64,000 bases of DNA, from assembly GCA_021029095.1 (NCBI GenBank), contig JAJOHG010000076.1, forward strand, positions 1 to 64,000, written 5' to 3'. Positions 12,625 to 23,529 of this stretch are shown here, piece by piece (the stretch's first letter is position 1; every line of letters starts with the position of its first letter). A program made the translations under genes and the position numbers. The stretch comes from Phellopilus nigrolimitatus. Its lineage: Eukaryota > Basidiomycota > Agaricomycetes > Hymenochaetales > Hymenochaetaceae. The notes beneath the pieces are model-generated. The model saw only the letters and a program-made list of their open reading frames with translations, was not told the DNA's origin and made no database searches.

Positions 12625-13792
12625 ATGGCGACTTTGACACAGACAGAAGCAGCACCGTCCGCGACGTCGAGATCACCTCCTTCGTCGCCCATCCGCAAGC
12701 GCTTTTCATACATATCTCCCGCTAGGGCCGTCGTCGCCATCATCGCCCCTAAGCGACACAGCAGCCATTCCGATTTCTCCAGCATCAGCCTGCAGCAGCG
12801 TCGCACGGTGTCGACGCCAACGCGCGTCGACGACTCGGGCTCGGGAACGGAGCAAGCAGTGGAGCTAGAAATGGAGCGCAAGTCCTCTTCGGCTTCGGCG
12901 GCGACGAGCGCTTCGGACACGAACACGGATACGACGACCCGCTCGCTCTCCTTCCCGCACGTTGCGAACATCTTCGTCAAGCTCCGCCGCGTGCAGAAGA
13001 AGGTCAAGGCACACCACATCGACTCGACGTCGGGCGCCGAGCCCGTAACCCACGCCTCGCTCGACGCAGACGCGGACTCGCTGAAGAAACGCGCGCGGCT
13101 GGACGTGCAGAATGTGTTCATGTGTGCGGACGCAGTCGATGTGCCCAAGCTTCTGCGTGCGAGCCGTGCAAGTCTGCTGGACCGCGCGAGCCTCTTCCAG
13201 GCCAATACACTCGTCGAAGAGCAGTGAGTTGTGACTTCTATTCTTTTTTTAGAGGTCTGCTGACCTTTGTACTGCAGGTGGTCATGTTCAATCTGCGGCC
13301 CCAAGCACAGAAGCGATGGAAGTTTCAGGGTGCATGTAAGTACAGTTCTACCTCTAAATTTTCCTTTTGGAGGGCAGCGTCCTTGTTCATCCTTACGGGA
13401 TGTTTCTATTATTTTCGGATTGCTTGATATAAGAACGACGCCTACATTCACCAGTCTGGGTATATGCGCCAACGATTTTGAGGACGTATGTACAAACCGG
13501 CTCCAAATAAGCATCTCTGACAAGCAGATCCATGAGCAAATGTTCAGCGACTCGGTCACTCCGTCGGATATTAAATCTCTCTTCCCACTTCATTTCGAAA
13601 ACGCAGTTCTCCCTGCTGACGTTCTTGAATCACTCTTTAGATTCGTTACACTGCAACTGCCGCCCGCTCGTCGCAGCGCGACCCGGGACAACCGATTGCG
13701 CTCGAAACCGTCAGAGGCGTTCCCGGCCTTATGACGATCACGACCCGGGACGTCGTCAGCATGAACGTTCTGGAGCTCTTCCAGGAATCATA
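12625..13792 (+). CDS. Small Ser/Arg-rich protein, possibly with a C-terminal C2H2 zinc finger
   Basis: I do not recognise the family. Exon 1 (12625-13223) starts MATLTQTEAAPS and encodes about 200 residues rich in Ser, Thr and Arg with a basic patch (SPIRKRFSYISPAR) and a more ordered stretch (FPHVANIFVKLRRVQKKVK). The 3' end allows two splice models. Model A (exons 13278-13335 and 13434-13481) gives WSCSICGPKHRSDGSFRVH plus NDAYIH, which fits C-x2-C-x12-H-x5-H exactly, then a stop at 13481. Model B uses a later acceptor near 13311 and a last exon 13643-13792 ending VSMNVLELFQES; it keeps a good reading frame to TAG 13792 but loses the finger. I give the outer bounds of model B. A TATA-like element lies about 100 bp upstream. 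Function unknown; a nuclear role would follow only if model A holds. Confidence 0.55.
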
Positions 13793-14658
13793 GGCGCGGG
13801 TTCTTCCCTTCTTTTCGTATTTTCCTTATCTTCAATTTCCGCTTCGTTCGTTCCCTCGATTTCATTCACGGCCGCGTGTCCTTGACTCTGGCTCCTCTCT
13901 CCTTCTCATCACAGTCATGTGCACCACATTGCAGTTCCTTCTTTCTCCGCATTAAAACCGCGCACGCAGCTATGGACAATATAACCGCCTGCGCTCAGAA
14001 GAATAGCCTTCCAATAATACAACCTTTCGACGTCCTCTAGAGTAGTTTATATATTAGTTCCTTGGCTCCGTAGTGCGTAGTGTACGAATACGAATACTTC
14101 TATAGCTGTCTTCAGTCTGGTTTTCGGGCTCCTGCTGCCTTATGCTCTCCTTATTGTGGTCTTCTCACATCTCGCCTTTCTTCTATCATCTGCGCTTTTT
14201 GTCATCGCTATTTGATAACTCTTCTGTGCTCGTAGGCCAGGAGGTTTAGAATCAGTCTATACTCATTCGCACTTGTAAAATCATTCACCTGCATAAAAAT
14301 AAAAATAAAATGCTGACAGGATTATTCGCCGAGTTCTGCAGTTCCTTAGCATTTCTAGCCTTAGCAGAAGCTGTTTAGGGGAGCTTCCCTTGGTATTCGG
14401 ACTCAGAGAAGATCGTTGAAGGGCAGACAACGCCGTAATTGTAGATCATTTCCCCAAGTATACTAAAGTGCTTTGCAATATGTACAGATAGACCCTGTGA
14501 GTGAAAAAGAGAAAACCTAGTTTGTCGTCAAAAAGAGAAATCATGAATAAGTATGTGTCCGAAGTAAATATGAGTATAACGAGGAAGAAAAGGACAGCAG
14601 AAGCCAATAAGACTGAGATCCGTGCATTAACGGCGCTTTAACAGGTATGAGTGTTTCT
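13793..14658. other. Intergenic, no gene seen
   Basis: These are convergent 3' flanks of the genes at 12.6 and 14.7 kb. The stretch is AT-rich and has no coding signal. Confidence 0.55.
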
Positions 14659-16213
14659 CTACCAATGCATGAGCTTCATCTCCTTTGCAGCTGCTTCATC
14701 GCCGCTAAGCACCTCGTCGTCGTCGAAGTCACTGTCGACGGAGCTCATGTCGTCGTCTCCGTCGTCTTCATCTTTTTCCGAAGCTAGTGCCGTGTTATTG
14801 GTGGTGTTATTATCTGTGATTTCAACCCAAGCGTCCCCCACAGTAGCAGTTGATCCGGCTTGAACCTGCTCCTGGTGCGAGCCCTGTTCTATCGTGATCT
14901 CGGGATTCTCAGCTGAGCCCTGAGACTGGTGCTCGGAGTCAGAGCTCGTGTCTGAAGTCCACGTCGCATCAACGCCGTTCTTGGGCCAGTTTAAGCCAGG
15001 GGCGTACTCCATCTCTTCGTCGCTCCCTTGAAGACCCTGGTCTCCGGCGGGATCAGTATCAGATTCATACTCTTCGAGGCGAATGACGGGCCCGTTGTAC
15101 AGCTGCTCCTCGTACTCCTCGTCGAGGGCGTTATCTTCGCGCTTCATATACGCATCGTCCATGTCCTCCGAGTCACTGGTGGATATTTGGGTTTCTGCAT
15201 CCGTCTCGCGTTCTACGACGGGCCGTGTAGACCATATTCCGGGCGACTCCTCGACCGTCTCCCACTTCTCCTCGGGGCTGTCCAAGTCCAACGCAAGCAA
15301 AGGATACATAAGCACCTCCTCCAGTAGGTCTTCGACGAACTGCGCCCCGTCCAAGTCGTCCCCTTCGAGCTCGACGCACCTCCCAAGGAAGATCTTCCAG
15401 TGGTCGCCTTGCTTCATCGCTGGGCCCGAGAACGCCTCAAAGACATTGTGGTCCGCCCAGGCGACAATGCCCGTCTCTTCGCTGAAGTCGAGGCGGAAAG
15501 TTTCGCACATCATGCGTGTCGCACCGCGCGCGAGGAGCGCGGTGTACTCGTCCTTGCGCTTACGGTACGCGGCGGGTATGTCTATTTCGCGGATGCGGCC
15601 GATGTCGAGCGTAGGTGTGCATCCGCGCGGTGCGAGGCGGCGATCCGGATTTAGCGCTTCGTGGTCTGTGACAATACTATCATACAGTGTTTCATCCTTG
15701 TAGAGACGGGCAAGAGAGTTCAGAAAGGCAGAAAAATGATTATGGAAGTGCAGCGAGCTCACTTCATCGTCCTCTGGAATTGGATACTCGATGCCGCAGT
15801 TTAGACACATACTGTCTTCGATTTCCCACGAGCACTCAAGACATCGGTGAACGCTATCATCAGGATCCCAGATGGCATCCGGACGGTCTTCATCGCCTTC
15901 GTCACCTTCGTCAGGCTCGTCAGGCTCGTCATCTTCGGGCTTGCTGATATCGCATGTCCGCCTGCGCTTGGGAGCTGGATACGAGCTTTCATCTGCGGAA
16001 CTGTCAAGATACGCTTTTAACGCCGCCCGGAGTGATCGTATCTCTTCTCCTTGCTCAGCAATTGTCTGCGCGGCGTTGGACGGCGTTGTTAGAAACTATC
16101 AGACTACTAAAATATATATATTATGATAAATTGGAACATACACGCTTCAGCTGTTTCCTTTCATCTTTGTTAGCATATTTGTTTTGCGCCTGAGTCTGTC
16201 GGTTATCTGGCAT
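14659..16213 (-). CDS. Acidic zinc-ribbon protein of unknown function, paralogue 1
   Basis: I cannot name this family, but the protein at 23530-25088 is a clear paralogue. Exon 1 (ATG 16213, PDNRQTQAQNKYANKDERK) ends at a canonical GTATGT. Exon 2 opens TIAEQGEEIRSLRAALKAYL, a short coiled coil, then an acidic linker and a zinc-ribbon-like HRCLECSWEIEDSMCLNCG (C-x2-C-x8-C-x2-C). Exon 3 contains NPDRRLAPRG, a folded central region (GIVAWADHNVFEAFSGPAM, EVLMYPLLALDLD) and a long Asp/Glu/Ser-rich tail. The second intron is 66 bp with no stop, so reading through it adds 22 residues; the paralogue shows it is an intron. It is transcribed divergently from the Cys-rich gene at 16477 with only about 260 bp between starts. 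The composition suggests a nuclear or chromatin-associated protein, which is inference only. Confidence 0.75.
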
Positions 16214-16476
16214 GATGGAAGACGAACCGAGTCGCCAGACAAACTCGTCCATCGAGTACAGCGCGTAGCCACAGACGCGTTACAGCGGAGACTCAAACGC
16301 GTGATGGCGGCGGTGGCACTGATGCGTAGCCCTTTACAAATTGCATGTGCTACCACGGTCGTCGTCGTTGCAAGTTGATCTGATGGCGATGGACTCTAGT
16401 TTTTCACTGCTTTGCCATACTTAAGAACGTAAAAGCACTCGTCTTGTTTAATTCCTGCCTCACACACCAAACGACC

Positions 16477-17324
16477 ATGGAACCCAAAGGCTCAGAGAGC
16501 AGCTATCCGGGTCCTCAGACGCAAATGCCCGAGCCAGCGCACATGGGCCGGGGTAGTCGTAACGATCCACGACCGCAATCTCCTCCCACGGGCTCACCGC
16601 CGACGAGCTTCCCAAGTCCTGATGTCGCGACATCATCTTCGTTTCATTCACGAGGCCTGTCGGGTTCAGGCGCCCGTTCGCCGCCTCCGGCATTCCCAAA
16701 TCCTCATAAGCCAGGCCATAGGTCGCATCCGAGTGACAGAGTATCTGCTAGCAGTGCGTAACTCCTGTCTTTCTTTTTGCTGCTGCGTGATTTACCTCAA
16801 AAACTCGTTCCAGGTATCCCGTCCCAACCACATATCTATCCACCGCCGTCCCATGCACCCCCTGGGTTACAGAACCCTGTGGATCAGGCCCCGCCGCCGT
16901 ACATGCCCCATGGTCCCATAAGACCGCACAACACGCAGCCCGGCCGACACACTAACATGCATCCGACATCTGCGCCAAATTGGAGCCCAGGTGCGCCTCA
17001 CAATTCTGGATATCCGTATGGACAACATGGAGAAGAGGATGAGGATCCGGAGACGAAGGAGCGCTTTGGTGGGCCGCGAGTAATGGACTGTTGTGGCTGG
17101 TGAGTAACGTAACTCCTCTTTCTTCTTCCTAAGCCTATAGGCGTCACCTTGCCCTTTGTTCTCGCATCCTGAGCTGGCCATTATCTGCAGGGCGTCTGAG
17201 TGCAATTTTGATTTAATATTTCTTCTATTATAAAAGCGCAAGTGCCACGAACTACCCTGACATATGTATTTATAGCATTTCAGGCTGCTGCGCCGCAATA
17301 TTCTGCTGTTGCTGTTGCTTTTAG
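16477..17324 (+). CDS. Pro/Gly-rich protein with C-terminal Cys-rich membrane-like module
   Basis: The start sits in a strong context (ACCATGG). About 190 residues are rich in Pro, Gly, Ser and His (PPPSHAPPG, QAPPPYMPHGP). The chain then becomes acidic (HGEEDEDPETKERFGG) and ends in a Cys-dense tail. Splicing at 17101 to the acceptor TATAG near 17275 gives DCCGCISGCCAAIFCCCCCF and a stop at 17322-17324. A Pro-rich body with a run of Cys at the very end resembles CYSTM-type modules, which sit at membranes and are linked to stress tolerance in eukaryotes; that assignment is by resemblance. A competing acceptor six bases downstream would give a Leu-rich tail instead. The gene shares its promoter interval with the zinc-ribbon gene on the other strand. 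Confidence 0.65.
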
Positions 17325-18300
17325 CTATCTACCATCGGTTGTCTTCTGCGTCCTACCGATGAAGTACGCCCTCCCCTGTCTCTTGCCTCCCGCGCATCTT
17401 GGTCATATATGCAAAAGCATCCCGCACTAAATTTTGCATGGCTCTCACAGTCTATGTACCTCTATACCCTCCGTTAACGAAACTCGATACTTGGATCGAA
17501 CCTGGACAACTAATAGCATTGTATGTATACGCAGGAGGGACAAATTTCAGAAGGCGCCCCATGTAACTAGGAAATTTTTCGCGACAGCACGGAATGTTGC
17601 TCAAGTCTAGAAATGTTCGGTTGCGCTCCGTTGTCGTCCACGGTATATCTTGATTAAACATGTCGTTTTCTTGCTTGGTACATCTTTCATCTTTATGTAG
17701 TATGTTATTTTCCCTATTGGCAATAGGTATTGTGAGGCCGTCCTTTTGAAGTGGCCTAATCTCAGGGAGCGCAACTCGTTTAACTGCGAAATTATTCGAT
17801 AATGAATAATCAGAGCGGGGAACCGACTTCATGCATTATCGGAATATGAACTGTATGGAGCGGTCGCCCAGAAACTAAACGCACCAACTTCATGGTGGGT
17901 CCAGGAAGTGACCACCATGCCTAAATACTGTATAGAAAACTTGTTCTCATCCGTGCTCAGCATGTCGTTCTTCAACTCCTTAGCCTCAAATTATGATGTA
18001 TATGATTGTATCTCTATCTCATGAGTCTAACAAGCTATTTAAGTTAAAATTTAATTCGGATTTTGCGTGATTTGAGGTTGAGAGATGTAAATCTGGTTGC
18101 AGCGCGGATGGGAACGAGTGTCCACATTTAAGCATGGCGGTCTGGAAACACCTGTACATGCGTACGTACATACAACTACGATCAGAAAAGGTATCGCTCT
18201 ATACTCGTCTTTATATTATTGACATCACTCAAGAAAAGGGAGAAGATGGATTTGGGGAAGAAAGAAAGGATTTGCAAGCAGCATGCACGTGAATCGAACA
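17325..18300. other. Intergenic, no gene recognised
   Basis: A 126-codon open frame on the minus strand (17452-17832) has no motif, and I do not call it a gene. Confidence 0.5.
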
Positions 18301-18318
18301 GTGGCTCGATCACGTGAG
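18301..18318 (+). promoter_or_regulatory. Shared CACGTG element upstream of FunK1 copy 1
   Basis: GTGGCTCGATCACGTGAG, followed by GACAATAGACGACGCGAC, lies about 450 bp before the start codon. The same block precedes the other two FunK1 copies. CACGTG is the E-box core bound by bHLH factors; use in this fungus is unproven. Confidence 0.55.
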
Positions 18319-18764
18319 GACAATAGACGACGCGACTCCAGTCACAACGCGTCTTCTAGCCACTATCTCTCAACGGCCACATCCCCCAGCCACGCATTGA
18401 TACTACATAGACCACGCTCATCCCCTGTTAGTAAATTGTCACTCCTCACCTGAACTTCACACCAGCAAAACGTAATTCAACTTAAGTGGTCTTGTGCAAG
18501 GTGTTGCGAGGTGGTTAAACAGCGTAAGTACGCTGATGCAATTCGATCTCCCATGCGCTTAGTCTGCTTACCTTTACTGAGTGCCCATATATCAAGCTCG
18601 TAGGACACAGATAAGGGTGTGTAAGTGCTCTAATGTATTTAAATTCGGCTAAACTGAAAATAGTTTTGCTGACGATACAACCTCATCAAAGAAATATCAC
18701 GTCTCGCCAGCCTACTTGACATAAACAAATCGCTACTTCGTTTGCTAAACTGGAGATACAGTCA

Positions 18765-21700
18765 ATGACGACGTTCTACGACTATGTGGACATCAAGAGG
18801 GACGAGTATTTCCACAAGAAATATCTTCGTGTTGATCCATCAAAGGTCGACTCGTCGGATGCGTTTAATACTTTCTACAGCGAGAACATAGAACGTATGA
18901 CGGCTGTGCTGGCCAAAAGCCTCGTTGGAAAGGACGAAGAAGCTCATGTGACGTCTGTTGTTGCATCATCTGCTGACGAGACTTTTGTCAGCAGCCTTTT
19001 GGAACTTGGTATGTCCATGTCTTGGGTATCTGCCACGTAGTATTCTGCTAATACAATTATTTCAGGTGACCAACCCACGAGAACCTCGATGGGTTCTGTA
19101 GGTAGTCATCGCACATTTGATTCGATATCGTCTGCTGCTGGTCCACCTGAAAATGCGCTCGAAACAGCGACAGGTCAATACAAATTCAGTCCCGTGCTAG
19201 AACAAGATCTATACCAACCACTTATGAAGATCCTCGCCCGCGTAAGCATCCATGTCGCCCGTAAAATAAACATCAGCGACGATGGTGAGTAACGCGCAAT
19301 GTCTAGTGCCACCATTCTCGTTACTAATATCTTTGCACAGGTCGCTGCATACTGTTTCAGTCGGGTCATTTGCACCCGATGTATGACGGTACAGAAGACA
19401 TGAGGAAAGACAATGTTAAGAAACCGGATCTGGTCGCTGTGTGGAAACCGTTGAGCGACGGCGAGGCTCTTGTCAGCGATGCGACCACTGGGGCACCCAC
19501 GTCCCACAGTTGGAAGATGACTCAAATCGTTTCCTTCCTCGAGGTCAAGCTTGAAGATCCTGCGCTACCTGACCGAGTGGGTGCGTACGCGAGCGTTTTG
19601 CCTCGCGGACGGCCAGACATCGCTGGGCTTCTCCTTATGACGTGCACCGCAGAATTCTTCCGCTTCTGCTGGTCCGACGCGTCACGGTTTGTATATTCGA
19701 AAAGATATGAATGGAAAAGGGATGTCCATCTCTTGTTTTACTTCTTGCACACGCTCTACTGTGCCGTAGACGATCTGCCACATCTTGATTCCACCATACA
19801 GTTATCAAAGGAGGAGAACGAGAAGCTCACTTGGATCGTCAAAACTGCAAACAGCGAATTGGAAGCGGTCAGGCTGTTCTCGACACTAGCTTGGGAGAAG
19901 CAGACATGGATTCTTCAGAGTGGCTCTAGCATCATCAAGGACCTTTGGCGAAACAAGAAAAGTCGTTTCACTGAAGGCGCCGTACTCGAGAAAATACACA
20001 AGAGAGGCTTCGTTCCTGGGGTCGTCCGTCTACGTAGCTATGAGGAATTGGCGGTAACGAAGTCCGACGGTTCTCCTCTAAAGTTGGAGACTTCGAAGAA
20101 GCACTCCAAAGTAATCTACCGTGGGAATTCGATCTTGGGATATACAGACGTCGAAGATCCAGATCCAGACGAGGAAGATGTCTCGAACAGCGAGACGAAA
20201 CGAATTGGATATGAAGTTATCACGCATGATATCAAAGATGTCGACTCCACTATGGAGAGCGCTCAACCACACCAGGAAGAGATAGAATGTATGGAGGCAG
20301 TCGGCGACGATTCAGCCGAAGATGCGCCTGACTATGACGAGCCGGCGATGGAAGACGACAATGCCGACAAAGTGTACGAGAAAAAGATCCGTCAGAGAGT
20401 TAAAACCAGGGCCATTCTAGATAGCTATGGGGACGCGCTGGAGGAATGCACGTCACTTCTGCAATTGCTGAAGATCGGCTTCGACATTGTCCACAGTAAG
20501 TGGCTTCTTTTCTCCCCGTCTGAATCTACGCAAGCTCACTGTTCCTTCGATTTTCAGCCCATCAATTCTGCGTGATGAATCGCAAATCGTTACATCGCGA
20601 CATCAGTAAGAGCAACATCATCATCAATCCGAAGCACAATAAACACCCCGAGGAGAAGCAGAATAGCGATGTCGGGAAGTACATCGAACAGGTATTGGAT
20701 CCTTCCCTGTGCGTTATGTTCATCCACTTCGTTACGTTCAAATTTACTCAGACGGCATTGTCTTACAGCAAGGATGTGAAGGAAATTGTTATGTTGATCG
20801 ACTGGGATAACGCGGCATTGCTCGATGCAAATCCGGCAGCTCCTGTGACAGACAGAGCGGTACGTATTATCTTTACCTGGTCTAAGCTCATTGCTAATGA
20901 TCCGCAGGGGACTCCGATGTATATCGCTAGAGCTGTAAGCGTCGGCGCATTCTACTTCTCTGGGCCACATACAAGAGCAAAGTTTCCTCTAATTTCCAAA
21001 GAAGCGCGAGCGCTGTATATCGGTGCATACGACCAGGAGAAATACGACTATTATATCCGTAAAATCAACAAATTACCTCTCTAGTATAAGGCCCAAAGAA
21101 AGAGTGCCATTCGAACACCTCCCATATCTTGATATGGAATCAGTCTTTTGGCTCTTTGCGTACCTTCTGTGTCGCGCATGCGTAGGTGGCGACGATAAAC
21201 CGACCGCGCAATACGACGAATTCATGGAGACGATGGAAAGCCACGACCCTGGAGAGCCTGGTCATGACTCCAGAAGCTTATTCATACTCGAGACCAGTGT
21301 CAATGACTGGAAAACCCGGCTTCACCCAAAGCTTCGACTCGTCGCCAGGATGCTGCACAGGATGGCTGAGTACTTGAAGGTACAATGGGCATACTGGAAA
21401 AAATTTATCCCCGATGATCATGCACACGAAATGATGGTGAGATTATTCCTGGATGAAATCGTCCACGTGCAGAAGCAAGGGGACGTGACTATCAATCTGA
21501 AGAGAGCACGTCGGTTCTCGAATCCTGGAAATGTGATTCGATCTCCTTTGAAGAGTTCGAAGAGGTCACGTCTCAACGATGGCACAGCGCAAGAAACCGT
21601 CCCAGGACTGCCTAAAGCATCGGTACACAGCCTTAGAGAGGCTATTACTGGGACCTGCGAATCTGAGAGCGGCGCAGACGTATTCGGGTTCAATCAGTCA

Positions 21701-21799
21701 AATGACAATGTCGGACCTGTCGGCGGAAACGTTCCCCAGGCCCAATCTCGTTCGTCGGTCGGAGAAAAGCGTCGCAGGGAGGATGGCGATGTCGAATAG
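18765..21799 (+). CDS. FunK1-type fungal protein kinase, copy 1 (one frame break)
   Basis: This is a member of the fungal-specific kinase family expanded in mushrooms (Pfam Pkinase_fungal); substrates are unknown. Exon 1 (18765 to about 19007) encodes TTFYDYVDIKRDEYFHKKYL. Exon 2 has QPLMKILARVSIHVARK. The long exon 3 (from about 19341) has KKPDLVAVWK, RGRPDIAGLLLMTCTAEFF and FTEGAVLEKIHKRGFVPGVV. The catalytic exon near 20560 has HRDISKSN (catalytic loop), then LIDWDNAAL in the place of DFG, and GTPMYIARAV after a 48-bp intron. Compared with copy 2 there is one extra base near 21083 (CTCTAGTATAAG against CTCTGTATAAAG), giving an in-frame TAG at 21082-21084. The rest (EHLPYLDMESVFWLFAYLLC to 21799) continues in another frame. 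Copy 3 has the same length change there, so it may be an inherited defect or an unrecognised splice. Confidence is high for family, low for activity. Confidence 0.8.
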
Positions 21800-22067
21800 A
21801 GAGGGGTATGACTTATATTCAAAAGTATATGCAGTCTATCTCATCTGGATGAATGTCTGTTTTGATTCGGTTTCTTCCACTTGGTTGTCGTATTGTTGTG
21901 ATTAAGGATAACAGCTCTGAGAATGTTATCATTTGACACTACCTTGGAAAACGGAGCGGAAGAGAAAGAATGCCTATCGACCCGGTCAGCCACTAAGGAA
22001 TTGGTCGTTGCTTGTATTCTTTTCGCCCCCCAAACCGCTCGTTGGTTACGTTTTCCGCGTACACGTA

Positions 22068-22758
22068 TCTCAGTCTAGTGTTCTCAAAGGTCAGGTCGGG
22101 CAAGGTCAGAGCACTTTTCCACCCGATCCTGACCTGGCCAGGTCGGGATTTTCTGGGTTTTAGCTGACCTTGACCTGACCCGCTGTGACCCGCAGCTGAC
22201 CTGACCCAGCAGGTCAGGTCAGGGTCGACCCGGGGCCGGCCACCGACCTGCAAGTAAACATATTTTTCCACAAAATGTTCACCAAATTTTTTTTATAGAT
22301 GCCATTTACACTTTATAAGACACTCATCACAATAAAATGCTAATACAAAAGTTCCCTTTTCTTGAGGAAGCTAGAAAACCATATTGAACTTAGTGCAGCC
22401 TTAGCTTTGTAAGCAGTGACACAAAACTGCAAGTACCATATGCAGTATATTTGTCACAAAAGAACTTAAATTTATGCCTGGTTTAGGATAGTACATATCC
22501 GAGTGGACTTGGGTCGGAAATTTCTCAAGCTTTCACAGCTTACAATATGCTCTTGTCTACCTCTCAAGTACTTCCGGTCGCGGGTCAGGTCAAGGTCGGT
22601 CCGGGGTCGAGGCGGATCGGGAAATTCTGGCGGATGCTGACCTTGACCCGGCCCAGCAACGGCCCAGCTTGACCTGACCCGCTAGTGACCTGACCCGCGG
22701 GTCAGGTCAGTGGGGTCAGCACGGGTCTGACCCGGCCTTTGAGAACACTATCTCAGTC
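22068..22758. mobile_element. Non-autonomous hAT-type element (MITE) with TIRs and 8-bp target duplication
   Basis: The element spans 22076-22750. Its ends are perfect 15-bp inverted repeats (TAGTGTTCTCAAAGG), flanked on both sides by the same 8-bp target duplication TCTCAGTC (22068-22075 and 22751-22758). An 8-bp duplication with short inverted ends is the hAT signature. Both subterminal regions are packed with GACCTGACC/GGTCAGGTC-type motifs in both orientations, as transposase-binding subterminal repeats often are. The AT-rich middle codes for nothing. It is inserted in the 3' flank of FunK1 copy 1. Confidence 0.9.
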
Positions 22759-23105
22759 CGAAGGCGACGATTTCCCGCTATATGGTAATTACTACGCGCG
22801 CGCCTAACAATCACTATATTTATGCACACGTAGAAGATAATATCCCTTTATACTGTCCGCTTGGAAGCCGTAAGTTCTGTTGGAATTTGTGCGAACCCTC
22901 AAAAACTGTTTCGGGGTAACGGACAAATCGGGTAGATTAGTAAGCGACTAGCATATAGGCCGACTGTCTGTAACTTGCTATCTATCGCGTTTGCCCACGG
23001 CCCACCACCGCCAACGGGTCAAACGGACTCCACTGTGCGCGACTGCTGGCGACCTCGCCCCTCGTATTTCAACAAGTTCATCACCATCTCTTCCACGAGC
23101 GGAGT

Positions 23106-23320
23106 GTGGCTTGATCACGTGGAGTCAAACCGCGAGCAATTAGTCACTCGTGTCTAGCTAGCTGCTACGATCTCCCAACCAGGAGACTTTGCCCCTGTCA
23201 CACTCGTGCGGTCAGTTCGGTCAGTCATCTGACAGTCTTAAAACAGCTTCAAAAAAGAAATGACGGCCCATAGAAAAGATCAAGAAATTGCCATCTTGAT
23301 TGACTGGAATATTCACAGAA
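23106..23320 (+). pseudogene. Short FunK1 relic: CACGTG element plus kinase DW(D/N)N fragment
   Basis: GTGGCTTGATCACGTGGAG (23106-23124) is followed about 160 bp later by a fragment reading QEIAILIDWN (23280-23310). This corresponds to the kinase segment KEIVMLIDWDN. The HRD loop and everything downstream of the fragment are missing. The preceding AACAAGTTCATC is also shared with the relic at 41.9-42.2 kb, so both derive from one deleted form. Confidence 0.55.
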
Positions 23321-23529
23321 GCAAAATTCCTTGGTTTAGCGCAACTTTTTCTTTTCTTGCGCACTCGTAAGGTTTGCCGGAAACAATGTAACAGAAAAAG
23401 ACAAGAAAATGTCGGTCTAACAGGATGGTTTTGAGGCAGATTGAAGCTCCGATTGAAAAATTAAACGCGCTTATGGCGACGCGGCGACGACGCGTCAAAG
23501 GAGACCGGAGACACCAACATCTAACCACC

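Noticed and set aside
17452..17832. A 126-codon minus-strand open frame as a gene
   Set aside because: No motif, AT-rich, no splice pattern or promoter; chance is sufficient.
22076..22750. GACCTGACC repeats as nuclear-receptor-like regulatory sites
   Set aside because: They are subterminal repeats of the hAT element and occur only within it.
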